Position numbers and translations under genes: made by a program
Shown: positions 8,290 to 16,492 of the stretch, piece by piece
Layout: every line of letters starts with the position of its first letter
Numbering within the stretch: the first letter of the stretch is position 1
The notes under the pieces: generated by a model
The model's database searches: none
Told to the model about the DNA's origin: nothing
The model's input: the letters and a program-made list of their open reading frames with translations, nothing else
NCBI GenBank assembly: GCA_963695675.1
Contig: CAVOGY010000007.1
Location: 620,001 to 684,000 of the forward strand
Length of the DNA: 64,000 bases
Direction of reading: 5' to 3'
From: DASUPK01 sp963695675
GTDB lineage: Bacteria; Actinomycetota; Thermoleophilia; Solirubrobacterales; 70-9

Positions 8290-8311
8290 GTTCACCGGTT
8301 TTTCACAGGCA
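8290..8311 (+). promoter_or_regulatory. PHO box pointing rightward
   Basis: GTTCACCGGTT (8290-8300) and TTTCACAGGCA (8301-8311) are contiguous 11-nt repeats sharing TTCACnGG. A -10-like CATAAAT (8320-8326) starts nine bases downstream, the spacing expected when the box replaces a -35 element. The orientation is rightward, toward the candidate RNA and the cation-efflux gene, and opposite to the response regulator. Confidence 0.7.
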
Positions 8312-8331
8312 AATGCCCGCATAAATGGGCG

Positions 8332-8454
8332 CCTGCGGCTATCCGGATCTTCACACCGGGCTCGAGCCGGACGACGAGACTGCGGCTCACTTTCGAGATT
8401 CCTCTCTCGTCAGCGCGCGCGACCCCTCCCTGCCCCGGGTCGCGCGCTTTTTTT
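8332..8454 (+). ncRNA. candidate phosphate-controlled small RNA or attenuated leader
   Basis: A transcript starting near 8332, downstream of the rightward PHO box and its -10-like sequence, would run about 120 bases and end at the intrinsic terminator at 8415-8454. It can fold a stem TCCGG/CCGGA (8342-8346 with 8367-8371) around a GC-rich palindrome, and CGAGA/TCTCG (8394-8398 with 8405-8409). No gene precedes the terminator on this strand, so the terminator needs a short transcript to act on. It could instead be a leader that controls the CDF gene starting 32 bases later. No known RNA family is recognised. Confidence 0.4.
8415..8454 (+). terminator. strong intrinsic terminator
   Basis: An 11-bp perfect stem GCGCGCGACCC / GGGTCGCGCGC (8415-8425 and 8437-8447) is followed directly by seven T residues (8448-8454). 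Orientation is rightward, just upstream of the CDF start. Confidence 0.85.
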
Positions 8455-8485
8455 ATGGGCCCGGGTTCGCTGGTGTAATCAACCG

Positions 8486-9379
8486 ATGGCCCATACCCAC
8501 GGCCTCTCCGAGGAGGCCGACGCGAGGCGAATCGGTGGCGCGTTTGCGCTGATCGTCGCCCTCATGCTGGCCGAGGTGGTCGCCGGGATCGTCGGCTCCT
8601 CGCTGGCGCTGCTCTCGGACGCCGGTCACATGCTCACCGACGCGGTCGCTCTCGGGCTGGCGCTCGCGGCGCTCCGCCTCGCCGAGCGTCCGCCGGCGGG
8701 GAGCTTCACCTACGGGATGAGGCGCGCCGAGATCCTCTCCGCGCAGGTGAACGGAATCACGCTGCTCCTGCTCGGCGGGCTGATCGTCTACGAGGGAATC
8801 CGTCGCCTGATCGATCCGCCGGACGTGGAGGGCGGGCTGGTGCTGGTGGTCGCGCTGGTCGGAATAGTGGTCAACCTGATCGCGGCGCGAATGCTCGCCG
8901 GCGCGGAGCGGCGCAGCCTGAACGTCGAGGGCGCCTTCCTGCACGTCGTCACGGATCTGTTCGCGTTCGTCGCGACCGCGATCGCCGGCGCCCTGATCCT
9001 GATCTGGGGGTTCGAGCGTGCCGACGGGATCGCGTCTCTGTTGATCGCGGCCCTGATGCTCTGGGCGGCGTACGGCCTGCTCCGCGAGTCGGGCCGCGTC
9101 TTCATGGAGGCCGCGCCCCCCGGTCTCGACCCCCAGGCGATCGGCAAGGCGATCGCCTCGCAACCCGGGGTGGTTGAGGTGCACGACCTCCACGTCTGGG
9201 AGGTGACCACGGGGATGCCCGCGATCTCGGCCCACATGATCGTCGGGCGGGACATGGATTGCCACGAGGCCCGCTGGAGCGCCGCCCGCCTGCTGACGGA
9301 CCGTTTCGGGGTGGAGCACTCCACTCTGCAGGTGGAGCACGAGGCCGAGGACGAGCTGCTGCAGATCGAAGGGGACTAG
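8486..9379 (+). CDS. cation diffusion facilitator family transporter (CzcD/ZitB-like)
   Basis: A 297-residue membrane protein with six predicted membrane helices and a cytoplasmic C-terminal domain. The metal site of CDF proteins is visible as LLSDAGHMLTDAV in helix 2 and HVVTDLFAFV in helix 5. The N-terminus MAHTHG is short and His-poor compared with His-rich ZnT proteins. Members export Zn, Co, Cd or related cations by proton antiport. ATG 8486 is chosen because the longer frame upstream is antisense to the response regulator and crosses the terminator. It overlaps the next gene end-to-end. Confidence 0.93.
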   Translation: MAHTHGLSEEADARRIGGAFALIVALMLAEVVAGIVGSSLALLSDAGHMLTDAVALGLALAALRLAERPPAGSFTYGMRRAEILSAQVNGITLLLLGGLIVYEGIRRLIDPPDVEGGLVLVVALVGIVVNLIAARMLAGAERRSLNVEGAFLHVVTDLFAFVATAIAGALILIWGFERADGIASLLIAALMLWAAYGLLRESGRVFMEAAPPGLDPQAIGKAIASQPGVVEVHDLHVWEVTTGMPAISAHMIVGRDMDCHEARWSAARLLTDRFGVEHSTLQVEHEAEDELLQIEGD

Positions 9380-9639
9380 CTCGATCCGGGCGACTGGCTC
9401 GTCCCGGCACGAGGCGGTCTCTCGCCCCCGGTCTGGAACCAGGCGAAGACGAAGCAGCCGATGCCGACGATTGCCGCGGCGAGGCCGTGCTTGAAGTGGA
9501 CGTGCGTCGAGCCGGCCTCGTGTCCGGGGAAGAACGAGGGCAGCGAGCCGGCGTCGTCGATCCAGTAGATGGCGGCGATCACCAGGAAGACGATCCCGAG
9601 GATGATCGCCGGAATGATCAGTTGCGGACGTTTGGTCAT
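9376..9639 (-). CDS. small two-helix membrane protein of unknown function
   Basis: An 87-residue protein with two hydrophobic segments (about residues 8-28 and 50-67) separated by a loop containing FFPGHEAGSTHVHFKHG, and a Gly/Ser-rich tail. The loop His residues are notable, but no family is recognised. It lies 9 bases after the uppP stop and probably shares its transcript. Its stop overlaps the convergent CDF gene by four bases. Confidence 0.7.
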   Translation of the reverse strand: MTKRPQLIIPAIILGIVFLVIAAIYWIDDAGSLPSFFPGHEAGSTHVHFKHGLAAAIVGIGCFVFAWFQTGGERPPRAGTSQSPGSS

Positions 9640-9648
9640 GGGGACTCC

Positions 9649-10521
9649 TCAGCTGACAGCGAAGGCGACCGAGAGCACGGCGCCCACGATGCAGCAATAG
9701 ACGGCGAATGGTGTCAGGCGGTTGGTCTCGAAGAACCGCAGCAGAAAGCGCACCGAGATGTAGGCCGTGACCGCCGCGCCAAGCGCGCCGACCAGGGCCT
9801 GGCCGCGGACGTGATCTCCCTGCGAGCCGAGCAGCTCGGGAAGCTTGAGCACCCCCGCCGCGCCGATGATCGGGGTGGCGAGCAGGAAGGCGAAGCGCGC
9901 GGCCTCCTCGTTGGAGAGGCCGGCGACCAGGCCGCCGCCCATGCTGGCCCCGGAGCGCGAGAGCCCGGGGATCAGGGCCACGGCCTGCGCGGCGCCGATC
10001 CCGAGAGCGGACTTGAAGTTGAGCTCGCGGGCGATCACGTCGTCCGAGTGGATTCCCGCTTCGGAACGCACCGGCGCGCGGCGACGAAGCGCCTCGGCGC
10101 CGAACAGCATCAGGCCGTTCAGGAAAAGGAAGATCGCGGCCGTCTGGGTGGAGGCGAAGAGGGTGCGCAGCGGGTGCTCGAGGAGCAGACCGAGAAGCCC
10201 GGCGGGAATCGTGCCTATGACGAGCAACCAGCCGAGCTTCGCGTCGCTGTCCTCCGGATCTATGTAGCGGTCTCTCAGTGAGCGGCCGAGGCCCTTGATG
10301 ATGCGCTTCCAGTCCTCGATGAAGAAGAGGAGAAGCACGAGGGCCGTTGCGCAGTGGGTGGCCACCAGGAAGCTGAGGAAGTAGTCGTCGTTCTGGTGGA
10401 TGTCCCAGCCGAGGACGCGGGGGAGCACGACGCTGTGCCCGAGGCTCGAGATCGGGAAGAGCTCGGTGACACCCTGGAGCAGGCCGAGGACGACCGCCTG
10501 GAAATAGGAAATGGGGTCCAT
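9649..10521 (-). CDS. uppP: undecaprenyl-diphosphatase UppP/BacA
   Basis: A 290-residue integral membrane enzyme that recycles undecaprenyl pyrophosphate to the monophosphate for peptidoglycan synthesis. It shows both family motifs: LQGVTELFPISSLGH near the N-terminus, with the catalytic Glu, and PGLSRSGASM in the middle. The start is ATG 10521 (MDPISYFQAVVLG); a TTG at 10560 would add an unlikely polar leader. Confidence 0.95.
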   Translation of the reverse strand: MDPISYFQAVVLGLLQGVTELFPISSLGHSVVLPRVLGWDIHQNDDYFLSFLVATHCATALVLLLFFIEDWKRIIKGLGRSLRDRYIDPEDSDAKLGWLLVIGTIPAGLLGLLLEHPLRTLFASTQTAAIFLFLNGLMLFGAEALRRRAPVRSEAGIHSDDVIARELNFKSALGIGAAQAVALIPGLSRSGASMGGGLVAGLSNEEAARFAFLLATPIIGAAGVLKLPELLGSQGDHVRGQALVGALGAAVTAYISVRFLLRFFETNRLTPFAVYCCIVGAVLSVAFAVS

Positions 10522-10594
10522 GCCGGAATGGACCTCGGACGGGACCGAGGAAGCGCGCAATCCTAGGCGACCGGACCCAAATTCCTTCTAAAGC

Positions 10595-10608
10595 GCGTCA
10601 TCTGACGC
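10595..10608. promoter_or_regulatory. short perfect inverted repeat GCGTCA-TC-TGACGC
   Basis: A 14-base palindrome with two central bases sits between the divergent uppP and the small signal-peptide gene. Its size and position suit a dimeric repressor operator. The regulator is unknown. Confidence 0.35.
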
Positions 10609-10633
10609 ATGGGGTTGCGTTAGATTGCCCGGG

Positions 10634-10891
10634 ATGCGACTCGGCGCGCTTCGTCGTTTGCTGGCGGCTCTCGGGGCGGTGGTCGCCGTCGGTGTGCTCG
10701 CGCCCGCCGCGATGGCGGCCGATGGCGTCGGCGTCTACGGGCGCACGGACGACAAGGTGGTCACCTTCTTCGCCTTCGGCCTGATCGCCTTCTTCGCCAT
10801 CCTGGTGATCGTCCTCTCCCTGATCCAGATCCGCCTCGATAACCGCAAAGAGAGGCGCACGCAGGACCTCGAGCGCCTCGGAAGCCGCTAG
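10634..10891 (+). CDS. small secreted or membrane protein, unknown
   Basis: An 85-residue protein starting MRLGALRRLLAAL, with a Sec signal or first membrane segment ending in AMAADG, then a second hydrophobic helix (about residues 38-60) and a charged tail IRLDNRKERRTQDLERL. The layout, with cleavable signal, exported loop and one anchor, is common for small actinobacterial membrane proteins. No family is recognised. It is divergent from uppP. Confidence 0.65.
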   Translation: MRLGALRRLLAALGAVVAVGVLAPAAMAADGVGVYGRTDDKVVTFFAFGLIAFFAILVIVLSLIQIRLDNRKERRTQDLERLGSR

Positions 10892-10951
10892 GTAACTCCG
10901 CGTCATGGGTTTGGCAGGGACGATGGCGTCGTCGATCCGCAGGCACAGCCG

Positions 10952-11825
10952 GTGAGCCCGGCGCCGCCACCCGTCGGCGAGCTTCGGCCGCGTCGCGAGC
11001 GGCTAGAGCGGGAGCGCCAGGAGGGTCGGCGGCTTGAGCGCGCGGAGAGCCTGAGGCGGCAGCGCGCCGAGAGCCTGAGGCGGCAGCGGCCCGAACCGTC
11101 TCACGCCCAGGTCCAGCCCGGCGTCCAGGGCCCGGTCAGGCGGCGCACCCGCGCCGCCGAGAACCGCGGGCGAGCGGCCGCGAGGCGCCGGGGTCTCTTC
11201 TGGCCGACCGCCAAGGCGGGCCTTCGCCGTCACGGTGGTACTGGGGATCGGTGCCGCAGTCGGGTCACTGCTCGGCCTCCCCGTGCCCGGAATCGACGCG
11301 GGGTCCGGTCGCGCCTCGCTGGCGAACAGCGCATCGCTCTTCGGCATCGATGCGGGGACCCCGCCCGGGCTCTCATCCGGCTACGTCTTCCCGCTCATCG
11401 GGCCGCACGACTTCGGCGATGCGCAGGCGCGATTCGGCGCCTCCCGGTATGGCCACGTCCACGAGGGCCAGGACATTCTCGGCAAGGTCGGCACGCCCGA
11501 GCTGGCGGTCCACGACGGCGTCGTGGTCGACCTGGGCAAGGACGGCGGTCGCGATTCGGGGGGCCGCGGCAACTACCTCGTCATCTACTCCCCGGCCGAC
11601 AATCACAGCTTCGTCTACATGCACATGCTGAAGCCTTCGCCGGTGCAGTTCGGCGATCAGGTGCACGCCGGCCAGCAGGTGGGGCAGCTCGGCTGCTCCG
11701 GGTCCTGCGACGGCCCCCACCTCCACTTCGAGGTTCGGATCGGCAAGGCGACGTTGCGCTCCGACACGAAGCCGGTCGACCCGCTGCCCTACCTGCGGCA
11801 GTGGCCGCAGGCGACTCCTGGCTAG
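10952..11825 (+). CDS. M23 family metallopeptidase, frame break near 11225
   Basis: The C-terminal domain is a LytM/M23 peptidase. Zn ligands are visible in HVHEGQDI, MHML and the GPHLHFEV motif, so it should cut peptidoglycan cross-bridges outside the cell. A hydrophobic segment VTVVLGIGAAVGSLLGL precedes it. The peptidase frame is open only from 11079 and has no good start. A second frame from GTG 10952 encodes a charged Arg/Glu-rich N-terminus ending GLFWPTAKAGL, and joins cleanly if one C near 11225 is dropped. The safe part is 11235-11825. Confidence 0.8.
11045..11088 (+). repeat. tandem repeat, 24-base period, two units
   Basis: GAGAGCCTGAGGCGGCAGCG occurs at 11045-11064 and again at 11069-11088. 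In the 10952 frame it encodes ESLRRQRA twice, giving a charged, helical-looking stretch in the cytoplasmic N-terminus of the M23 protein. Confidence 0.8.
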
Positions 11826-11947
11826 TGGCCGCCAGGCCGCCCGATCATGAGCGAAGGGCGAAAGCCCTGAGCGGTTGTCAGGGGCGGCCGCTCGCGGCCA
11901 CGATCATGTGGCGAAGCAGGGTCGCACCACCGCAATAGGATCGCCGC

Positions 11948-12736
11948 ATGCCCGAGGTCACCTACGAGCGCCGCGGTCCCGCGGGCGTGCTCACCATCGA
12001 CCGGCCGAAGCGCCGGAACGCCGTCGATCCCAACACCGCCGACCAGCTGCTCGAGGCATACCGCGGCTTCGAGGCCGACGATGACGCGCGGGTCCTAGTC
12101 CTCACCGGCGCGGGCAACGAGGCCTTCTGTGCCGGCGCCGACCTGAAGTCGGTCGCCGCTGCGATGAACGACGAGGGCATTGCCGCGCAGTGGTTGAAGC
12201 CGCGCCCCGACGGGCCCCTGGGCTTCACCCGGCTGACCGCGTCGAAGCCGACGATCGCCGCAATCTCGGGCTGGGCCCTCGCCGGAGGGCTCGAACTGGC
12301 GCTCTGGTGCGACCTTCGTGTCGGGACTGAGACGGCCAAGCTCGGGTTTCCCGAGCGCCGCTGGGGAGTCCCGCTGATCGACGGAGGAACACAGCGTCTG
12401 CCCCGGATCGTCGGGATGGGCCGGGCGCTGGACATGATCCTCACCGGCCGCATCGTCGAGGCGGATGAGGCCCTCGCGATGGGGCTGCTCACCGAGGCCG
12501 TTCCGTCCGGAAAGCACCTGGAGCGCGCCCTGGAGATGGCCGAGGGCCTCGCCTCGTTCCCCCAGGAGACGATGCTGGCCGATCGCCGCTCGGCCCTCGA
12601 GGGCGTCGGCCTCTCCCTCGACGAGGGCCTCGCCCGTGAGGCGGAGATCGGCGGCGCGGTCAGCGGCGTCGGCGTCGAGGGCGCGGCCCGCTTCGCGGCC
12701 GGAGAGGGCCGCGGTGGCGAGGGCGCAGGCGTCTAG
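11948..12736 (+). CDS. enoyl-CoA hydratase/isomerase family protein
   Basis: A 262-residue crotonase-fold protein. The oxyanion-hole blocks are AFCAGADLKSV (about residue 57) and SGWALAGGLELALWCDLRV (about 105), and the ERRWGVPLIDGGTQRLPRIVG segment carries a Gly where classical hydratases have the second catalytic Glu. It may therefore be an isomerase, hydrolase or hydratase on an unknown acyl-CoA. It is monocistronic, and a second crotonase lies at 16493. Confidence 0.88.
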   Translation: MPEVTYERRGPAGVLTIDRPKRRNAVDPNTADQLLEAYRGFEADDDARVLVLTGAGNEAFCAGADLKSVAAAMNDEGIAAQWLKPRPDGPLGFTRLTASKPTIAAISGWALAGGLELALWCDLRVGTETAKLGFPERRWGVPLIDGGTQRLPRIVGMGRALDMILTGRIVEADEALAMGLLTEAVPSGKHLERALEMAEGLASFPQETMLADRRSALEGVGLSLDEGLAREAEIGGAVSGVGVEGAARFAAGEGRGGEGAGV

Positions 12737-12814
12737 GGCCGCAGACGGTGCCGGCGTCTAGCCCGGCGATTGCGGCATCGACGACTTCTGGACGATTTGG
12801 GTGTCCATAGACAC

Positions 12815-13823
12815 CTAAGCGGTCCACAACTTGGGCCGCTGGCGGTTTATCACGGCATGAAGCGTTTCGATCACGTGCTCGGCTTCGTACGCAACCTGGG
12901 CGTGACTGAAACGGAGGGCAGTCAGGCCCGCGGCGGCGTGCTTCTGATCGCGGGTCCTGTCCCTGGACTGTTGGGCGGGCGTCCGGTGATACCGGAGTCC
13001 GTCCGTCTCGACCACCAGTCCGAGCTCCGGCCAGTAGAAGTCGACCCTGAAGCCGTTGACGCGCTGCTGGGTCAGGGGCCTTGGCAGCCCTGCGCGCCTT
13101 ACGAGGCGTAGGAAGCGGCGCTCGAGCTCTGAGTCGGTCAGCTGGAAGGTGTCGGCAGTCGAGGACTCGCCGCAAGACGGACACGCCACGCACGCCGGCG
13201 TGTTCATCGACTGCGGTTCGCAGCGCTCCGGGGTCGATAAGGCCCAGCTTGTCGGCCTCATTGACTGCCGTCTCGAGCTCGCTCGAAGGTCAGACTGCTG
13301 GCGAGATCGATGAGTGTGCGGGCCGGAGACGTCACCGGGATCCCGTCCCGCCGGGTCAAGTCCCTGAATCCGCTGAAACGGCGACGGTGAAGGCGGATGC
13401 CCTCGCGGCGCCGTCGCACCCGTGTGGGCACCGAGATGTCCACGGTCAGTCGGCCGCCGCGCGGTTCAACCGGCGGACGCCCCTGATTGCCCAGAGTGCG
13501 GCGGCGTCGTAATGGCTCAGAACGGCCCCCGGACCACAGCTGAGTACGGCCGCCATCCATCTCCCACGCTGAGTCAGCCGTGGCCGCCCCACCGCGTAGA
13601 CCCCGCGCCAGACCGGGTGGAGTCGACCGACGGAGATCCGGTGCTGAACCTCGTCGGAGCTGAACCCAGCGGCGAGGAGCTGGCGGCGCGTCACGACCCC
13701 GTGCTGGTTGGCGGCCAGCAGCCAGGCACTTCGATTGGCGTTGTGGACTCTCTTCTGGCCTATGAGCAGAAAAGAGTCCAGAACTCTTGCGTTCGCCCCC
13801 CGCGGGGGCGCGGCGGAGGCCAC
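12815..13823 (-). pseudogene. AbiEi-like N-terminus plus DUF559 endonuclease-like domain, multiply frameshifted
   Basis: Pieces of one roughly 300-residue protein occur in order in different frames. They are an N-terminal winged helix (NQHGVVTRRQLLAAGFSSDEVQHRI, GVYAVG), a middle part (LTVDISVPTRVRRR, VTSPARTLIDLASS), a linker (VNEADKLGLIDPGALRTAV) and the DUF559 core (TDSELERRFLRLVRRAGLP, RVDFYWPELGLVVETDG). The frame changes near 13455-13480, 13262-13275 and 13150-13165, the second consistent with a 10-base insertion. DUF559 is related to very-short-patch-repair nucleases. Three breaks make a genuine pseudogene likely. Confidence 0.75.
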
Positions 13824-13930
13824 CGGCTGGTTGACGGGCCGGTGGCCGCCCGGTCAGCGAGCGGCGCGATCCGTTTGAAATGGTCGGCCGGCGAGCGCGG
13901 GCCATCTGAAGCCCGCGCGCACAGGCGAGG

Positions 13931-13966
13931 GGCGCGATCCGGTCCCCTGAAAGGCCGGATCGCGCC
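13931..13966 (-). terminator. hairpin downstream of the HD-domain gene
   Basis: A perfect 12-bp stem GGCGCGATCCGG / CCGGATCGCGCC (13931-13942 and 13955-13966) with a 12-base loop begins two bases after the stop of the leftward HD gene. There is no T-run, so termination or 3'-end protection is inferred. Confidence 0.55.
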
Positions 13967-13968
13967 GC

Positions 13969-14796
13969 CTAGAGGCGGAACGACGGCAGCAGGCGCTTCT
14001 CCGTCTCTCCCGAGACCTGGGCGATCACCTCGATGTGGCCCTCGAGCGGAGTGCCGCGCAGCTTCGTGGCGAGCAGGTCGTCGACCTGGAAGATCCCGGC
14101 GGAGTTGTTCATCTCGATCTCGATCCGCACCGGGCGCTCCTCCCCGGCCTCGATGCGCACCTCGTCGATGGCCGCGGCCGAGAGCGCGTGGATGCCGTAC
14201 TGGCCATCCTCGACCGGAATGCGCGAGCGGCCGTGGGCCATGTCGAGCGCATCTGCGACTCGGACCACCCCCGCCTCGACCGTGTAGGGCTCCCCCCGGC
14301 GACGGTGGCCGATGATCGCGTGCAGGATCTCCGAGATCACCACCGTGCGCTCCGGCTCCATGTAGGTGTCCGACAGCAGCGACTGGAGCCGGTCCTGAGC
14401 AAGGAACAGGCTGTAGGCCTCGTGGTCGGTCCGGTGGATCGACATGCCGACGTCGTGCAAGAGAGCGCCTCCCGCCACGACGACCTCGCCGTCGCGAGCC
14501 CTCATCCCGTGCTCGGTGACCATCGCCGGCTCGATGTCGCTCTTGACGAGCAGGCGGAGGAGGCGAAGGGCGATGTTGAGCACCACCTGCACATGCACCC
14601 AGGAGTGATCCGACATCGCGAGGCGCTCTGAATTTATTTGTGCCATGTACCACCACGCCCGCACGCGCTCATCGGCGTTGACGGCGTCGAGGAAGCTCTC
14701 CAGCTTGCGGTTGCCGCGGGTCGGCGCGTGGACCCGGGCCTTCTCGACCGCCTCGGCGATCGAGTCGGCGCGCAGATCGGGCCCCTTTGCTTCCAT
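13969..14796 (-). CDS. HD-domain phosphohydrolase
   Basis: About 275 residues from ATG 14796, chosen because AAGGA lies eight bases upstream; a second ATG six bases earlier is possible. The HD metal site is visible as HSWVHVQVV, GGALLHDVGMSIHR and a downstream RVADALDMAHGR. The last 70 residues form a beta-rich tail (RIEIEMNNSAGIFQVDDLLATKLRG). The arrangement resembles predicted nucleotide or dinucleotide phosphohydrolases; the substrate is unknown. A hairpin follows the stop. Confidence 0.82.
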   Translation of the reverse strand: MEAKGPDLRADSIAEAVEKARVHAPTRGNRKLESFLDAVNADERVRAWWYMAQINSERLAMSDHSWVHVQVVLNIALRLLRLLVKSDIEPAMVTEHGMRARDGEVVVAGGALLHDVGMSIHRTDHEAYSLFLAQDRLQSLLSDTYMEPERTVVISEILHAIIGHRRRGEPYTVEAGVVRVADALDMAHGRSRIPVEDGQYGIHALSAAAIDEVRIEAGEERPVRIEIEMNNSAGIFQVDDLLATKLRGTPLEGHIEVIAQVSGETEKRLLPSFRL

Positions 14797-14927
14797 GTCC
14801 ATGATCCTTGCAGGGACATCTCGGAGGCGCGCGTGACAGGACGTCAACTACCCAGTTTCGGGCTATTTGCGGCATTTCCGACCGCCGATGGGGTTACGGT
14901 GAATTCCCTTCGGCTTAAGGAACTCGG

Positions 14928-15128
14928 ATGACCGTCTGTTCCCATACAGGCATATCCGTTCCTGAGTGCTCTTGCCGGGCCTGCGTGCAGGCCCAGATCG
15001 AGCGCCACATGCCGTCGTTGCTGGAAGCGACCCAGGCCGACGCACCCACCGTCGAGGTCTCGGCCGCATCGGGTCTGGCTCGCCTGCGCTTCGCCCGCCG
15101 CCTGCGCCGGCTTCGCAGAGTGGCCTAG
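14928..15128 (+). CDS. small Cys-containing protein, unknown
   Basis: A 66-residue open frame with ribosome site AAGGA six bases before ATG. The N-terminus contains three close cysteines (PECSCRACVQAQ) that could bind metal, and the C-terminus is Arg-rich (RFARRLRRLRRVA). Its stop overlaps the convergent exporter gene by four bases, which supports reality. No family is recognised. Confidence 0.5.
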   Translation: MTVCSHTGISVPECSCRACVQAQIERHMPSLLEATQADAPTVEVSAASGLARLRFARRLRRLRRVA

Positions 15129-15964
15129 GCTTCCGTCGGCGGCCTGGCCACAGCGGCACCAAGCACCCCCGCGCTCGCCACGACGACGAGGGCTATCCCC
15201 ACCACTTCGACCGTCGCGAGCCCCTGCCCGAGCGCGATCAGTCCGATCAGCGCCGCGACCGCCGGCTCCAGACTCATCAGGACGCCGAAGGTGCCCACCG
15301 CGATCCGCCTCAGCGCCTCCAGCTCGAGCGAGTAGGGGATCACCGAGCTCAGCACCCCCGTCGCGGCGCCGACGGCCGCGGCGCCCGGATCGATCAGATC
15401 GCCGCCTGCCGCGAGCGTCCCCGGGACGACCATCAGCGCGGCGGCGATCCCCATCGCCAGCGCCAGCCCCCGCCCTCCGGGAAAGGCGCGGCCGATCCTG
15501 GCGCTGAGCAGGATGTAGCCGGCCCAGAACATCCCGGCGAGCAGGGCGAACCCGATCCCCGCGGCGCTCGCCGAACCCGAGGGCCGCGTCAGGAGCAGCA
15601 CCCCGACCGCCGCGCAGGCGACCCAGACCAGGTCGAGTGCCCGCCGCGAGCCGAGCAGCCCGACCAGCAGGGGCCCGACGAACTCGAACGTGACGGCGAT
15701 CCCAAGCGGGATCCGGTCAAGCGACTCGTAGAAGCAGAAGTTCATCCCCGCGAGCGCCACGCCGAAGGCAACGGCGAGGACGAGCCCGTCGCGCCCCGCC
15801 TCCAGCGGCCGTGGGCGCCAGATCGCGATCAAAAGGATCGCCGCGGTCACCAGCCGGTAGAGCACGGCCCCGGCGGGCCCCACCTGATCGAACAGCGTGG
15901 TCGCGGTCGCGGACCCGAGCTGGACGGAGACCACCGCGCCGATCACCAGGGCCGGCGCCGCCAC
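15125..15964 (-). CDS. rhtA: EamA/RhtA family exporter
   Basis: A 279-residue DMT-superfamily transporter with ten predicted membrane helices in two EamA repeats. Features typical of RhtA (threonine/homoserine exporter) are ALAGMNFCFYESLDRIPLGIAVTFEF-type sequence at the end of repeat 1 and SSVIPYSLELEALRRI in repeat 2. It probably exports amino acids or similar small metabolites. The start is GTG 15964 and is not supported by a clear ribosome site. Confidence 0.87.
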   Translation of the reverse strand: MAAPALVIGAVVSVQLGSATATTLFDQVGPAGAVLYRLVTAAILLIAIWRPRPLEAGRDGLVLAVAFGVALAGMNFCFYESLDRIPLGIAVTFEFVGPLLVGLLGSRRALDLVWVACAAVGVLLLTRPSGSASAAGIGFALLAGMFWAGYILLSARIGRAFPGGRGLALAMGIAAALMVVPGTLAAGGDLIDPGAAAVGAATGVLSSVIPYSLELEALRRIAVGTFGVLMSLEPAVAALIGLIALGQGLATVEVVGIALVVVASAGVLGAAVARPPTEA

Positions 15965-15995
15965 CGCCCGGCGTTCGGCCTGAGTCGCGTCGGCG

Positions 15996-16457
15996 CTAAT
16001 CGCCCATCACCTTGATCACCAGCCGCTTCGAGCGGCGACCGTCGAACTCGCAGTAGAAGACGGCCTGCCACGGCCCCAGGTCGAGGCGCCCCTCGGTGAT
16101 CGGGAGGACCACCTGGTGGTGGACAAGCAGATTCTTGAGGTGGGCGTCGCCGTTGTCCTCGCCGCCGCGATGGTGGCGGTAGTCGCCCGGATCGGGGAGC
16201 AATTCGCGGGCGACGTCGTTCGCCGGCTCCTTCCAGCTGGGCGGCGCCAGCTTGTCCAGCCACTCGAGCGTGTCTTCGTGCAGGCCGGGCTCGTCGTCGT
16301 TGACCCAGACGGCGGCGGTGATGTGCATAGCCGAGACGAGCACCATCCCCTCCGCGACCCCGGAGGAATCGACCGCGCTCTGCACGTTCGCGGTGATGCG
16401 GATGAACTCGCGCCGCTCGTCGGTGTTGAAGGTCATGTACTCGGTGTGTGCCTTCAA
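15996..16457 (-). CDS. YjbQ family (UPF0047) protein
   Basis: A 153-residue protein of the YjbQ fold, with the conserved His/Asp cluster seen in MHITAAVWVNDDEPGL, YRHHRGGEDNGDAHLKN and LGPWQAVFYCEFDG. Family members show weak thiamine-phosphate-synthase activity in vitro; the true role is uncertain. The TTG start at 16457 is favoured because AAGGAGG lies five bases upstream. It is divergent, by 35 bases, from a crotonase gene. Confidence 0.88.
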   Translation of the reverse strand: MKAHTEYMTFNTDERREFIRITANVQSAVDSSGVAEGMVLVSAMHITAAVWVNDDEPGLHEDTLEWLDKLAPPSWKEPANDVARELLPDPGDYRHHRGGEDNGDAHLKNLLVHHQVVLPITEGRLDLGPWQAVFYCEFDGRRSKRLVIKVMGD

Positions 16458-16492
16458 GTCGCCTCCTTGTCAGTTTCGGAGATGATGCCGCG

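Noticed and set aside
8301..8372. Resemblance to a GEMM-I (c-di-GMP) riboswitch (CAGGCAAA, a CCC/GGG hairpin, GCGCCTGCGGCTA)
   Set aside because: The conserved GCAAAGCC part is absent, and the first bases coincide with the PHO box and -10-like element, so they would not be in the transcript.
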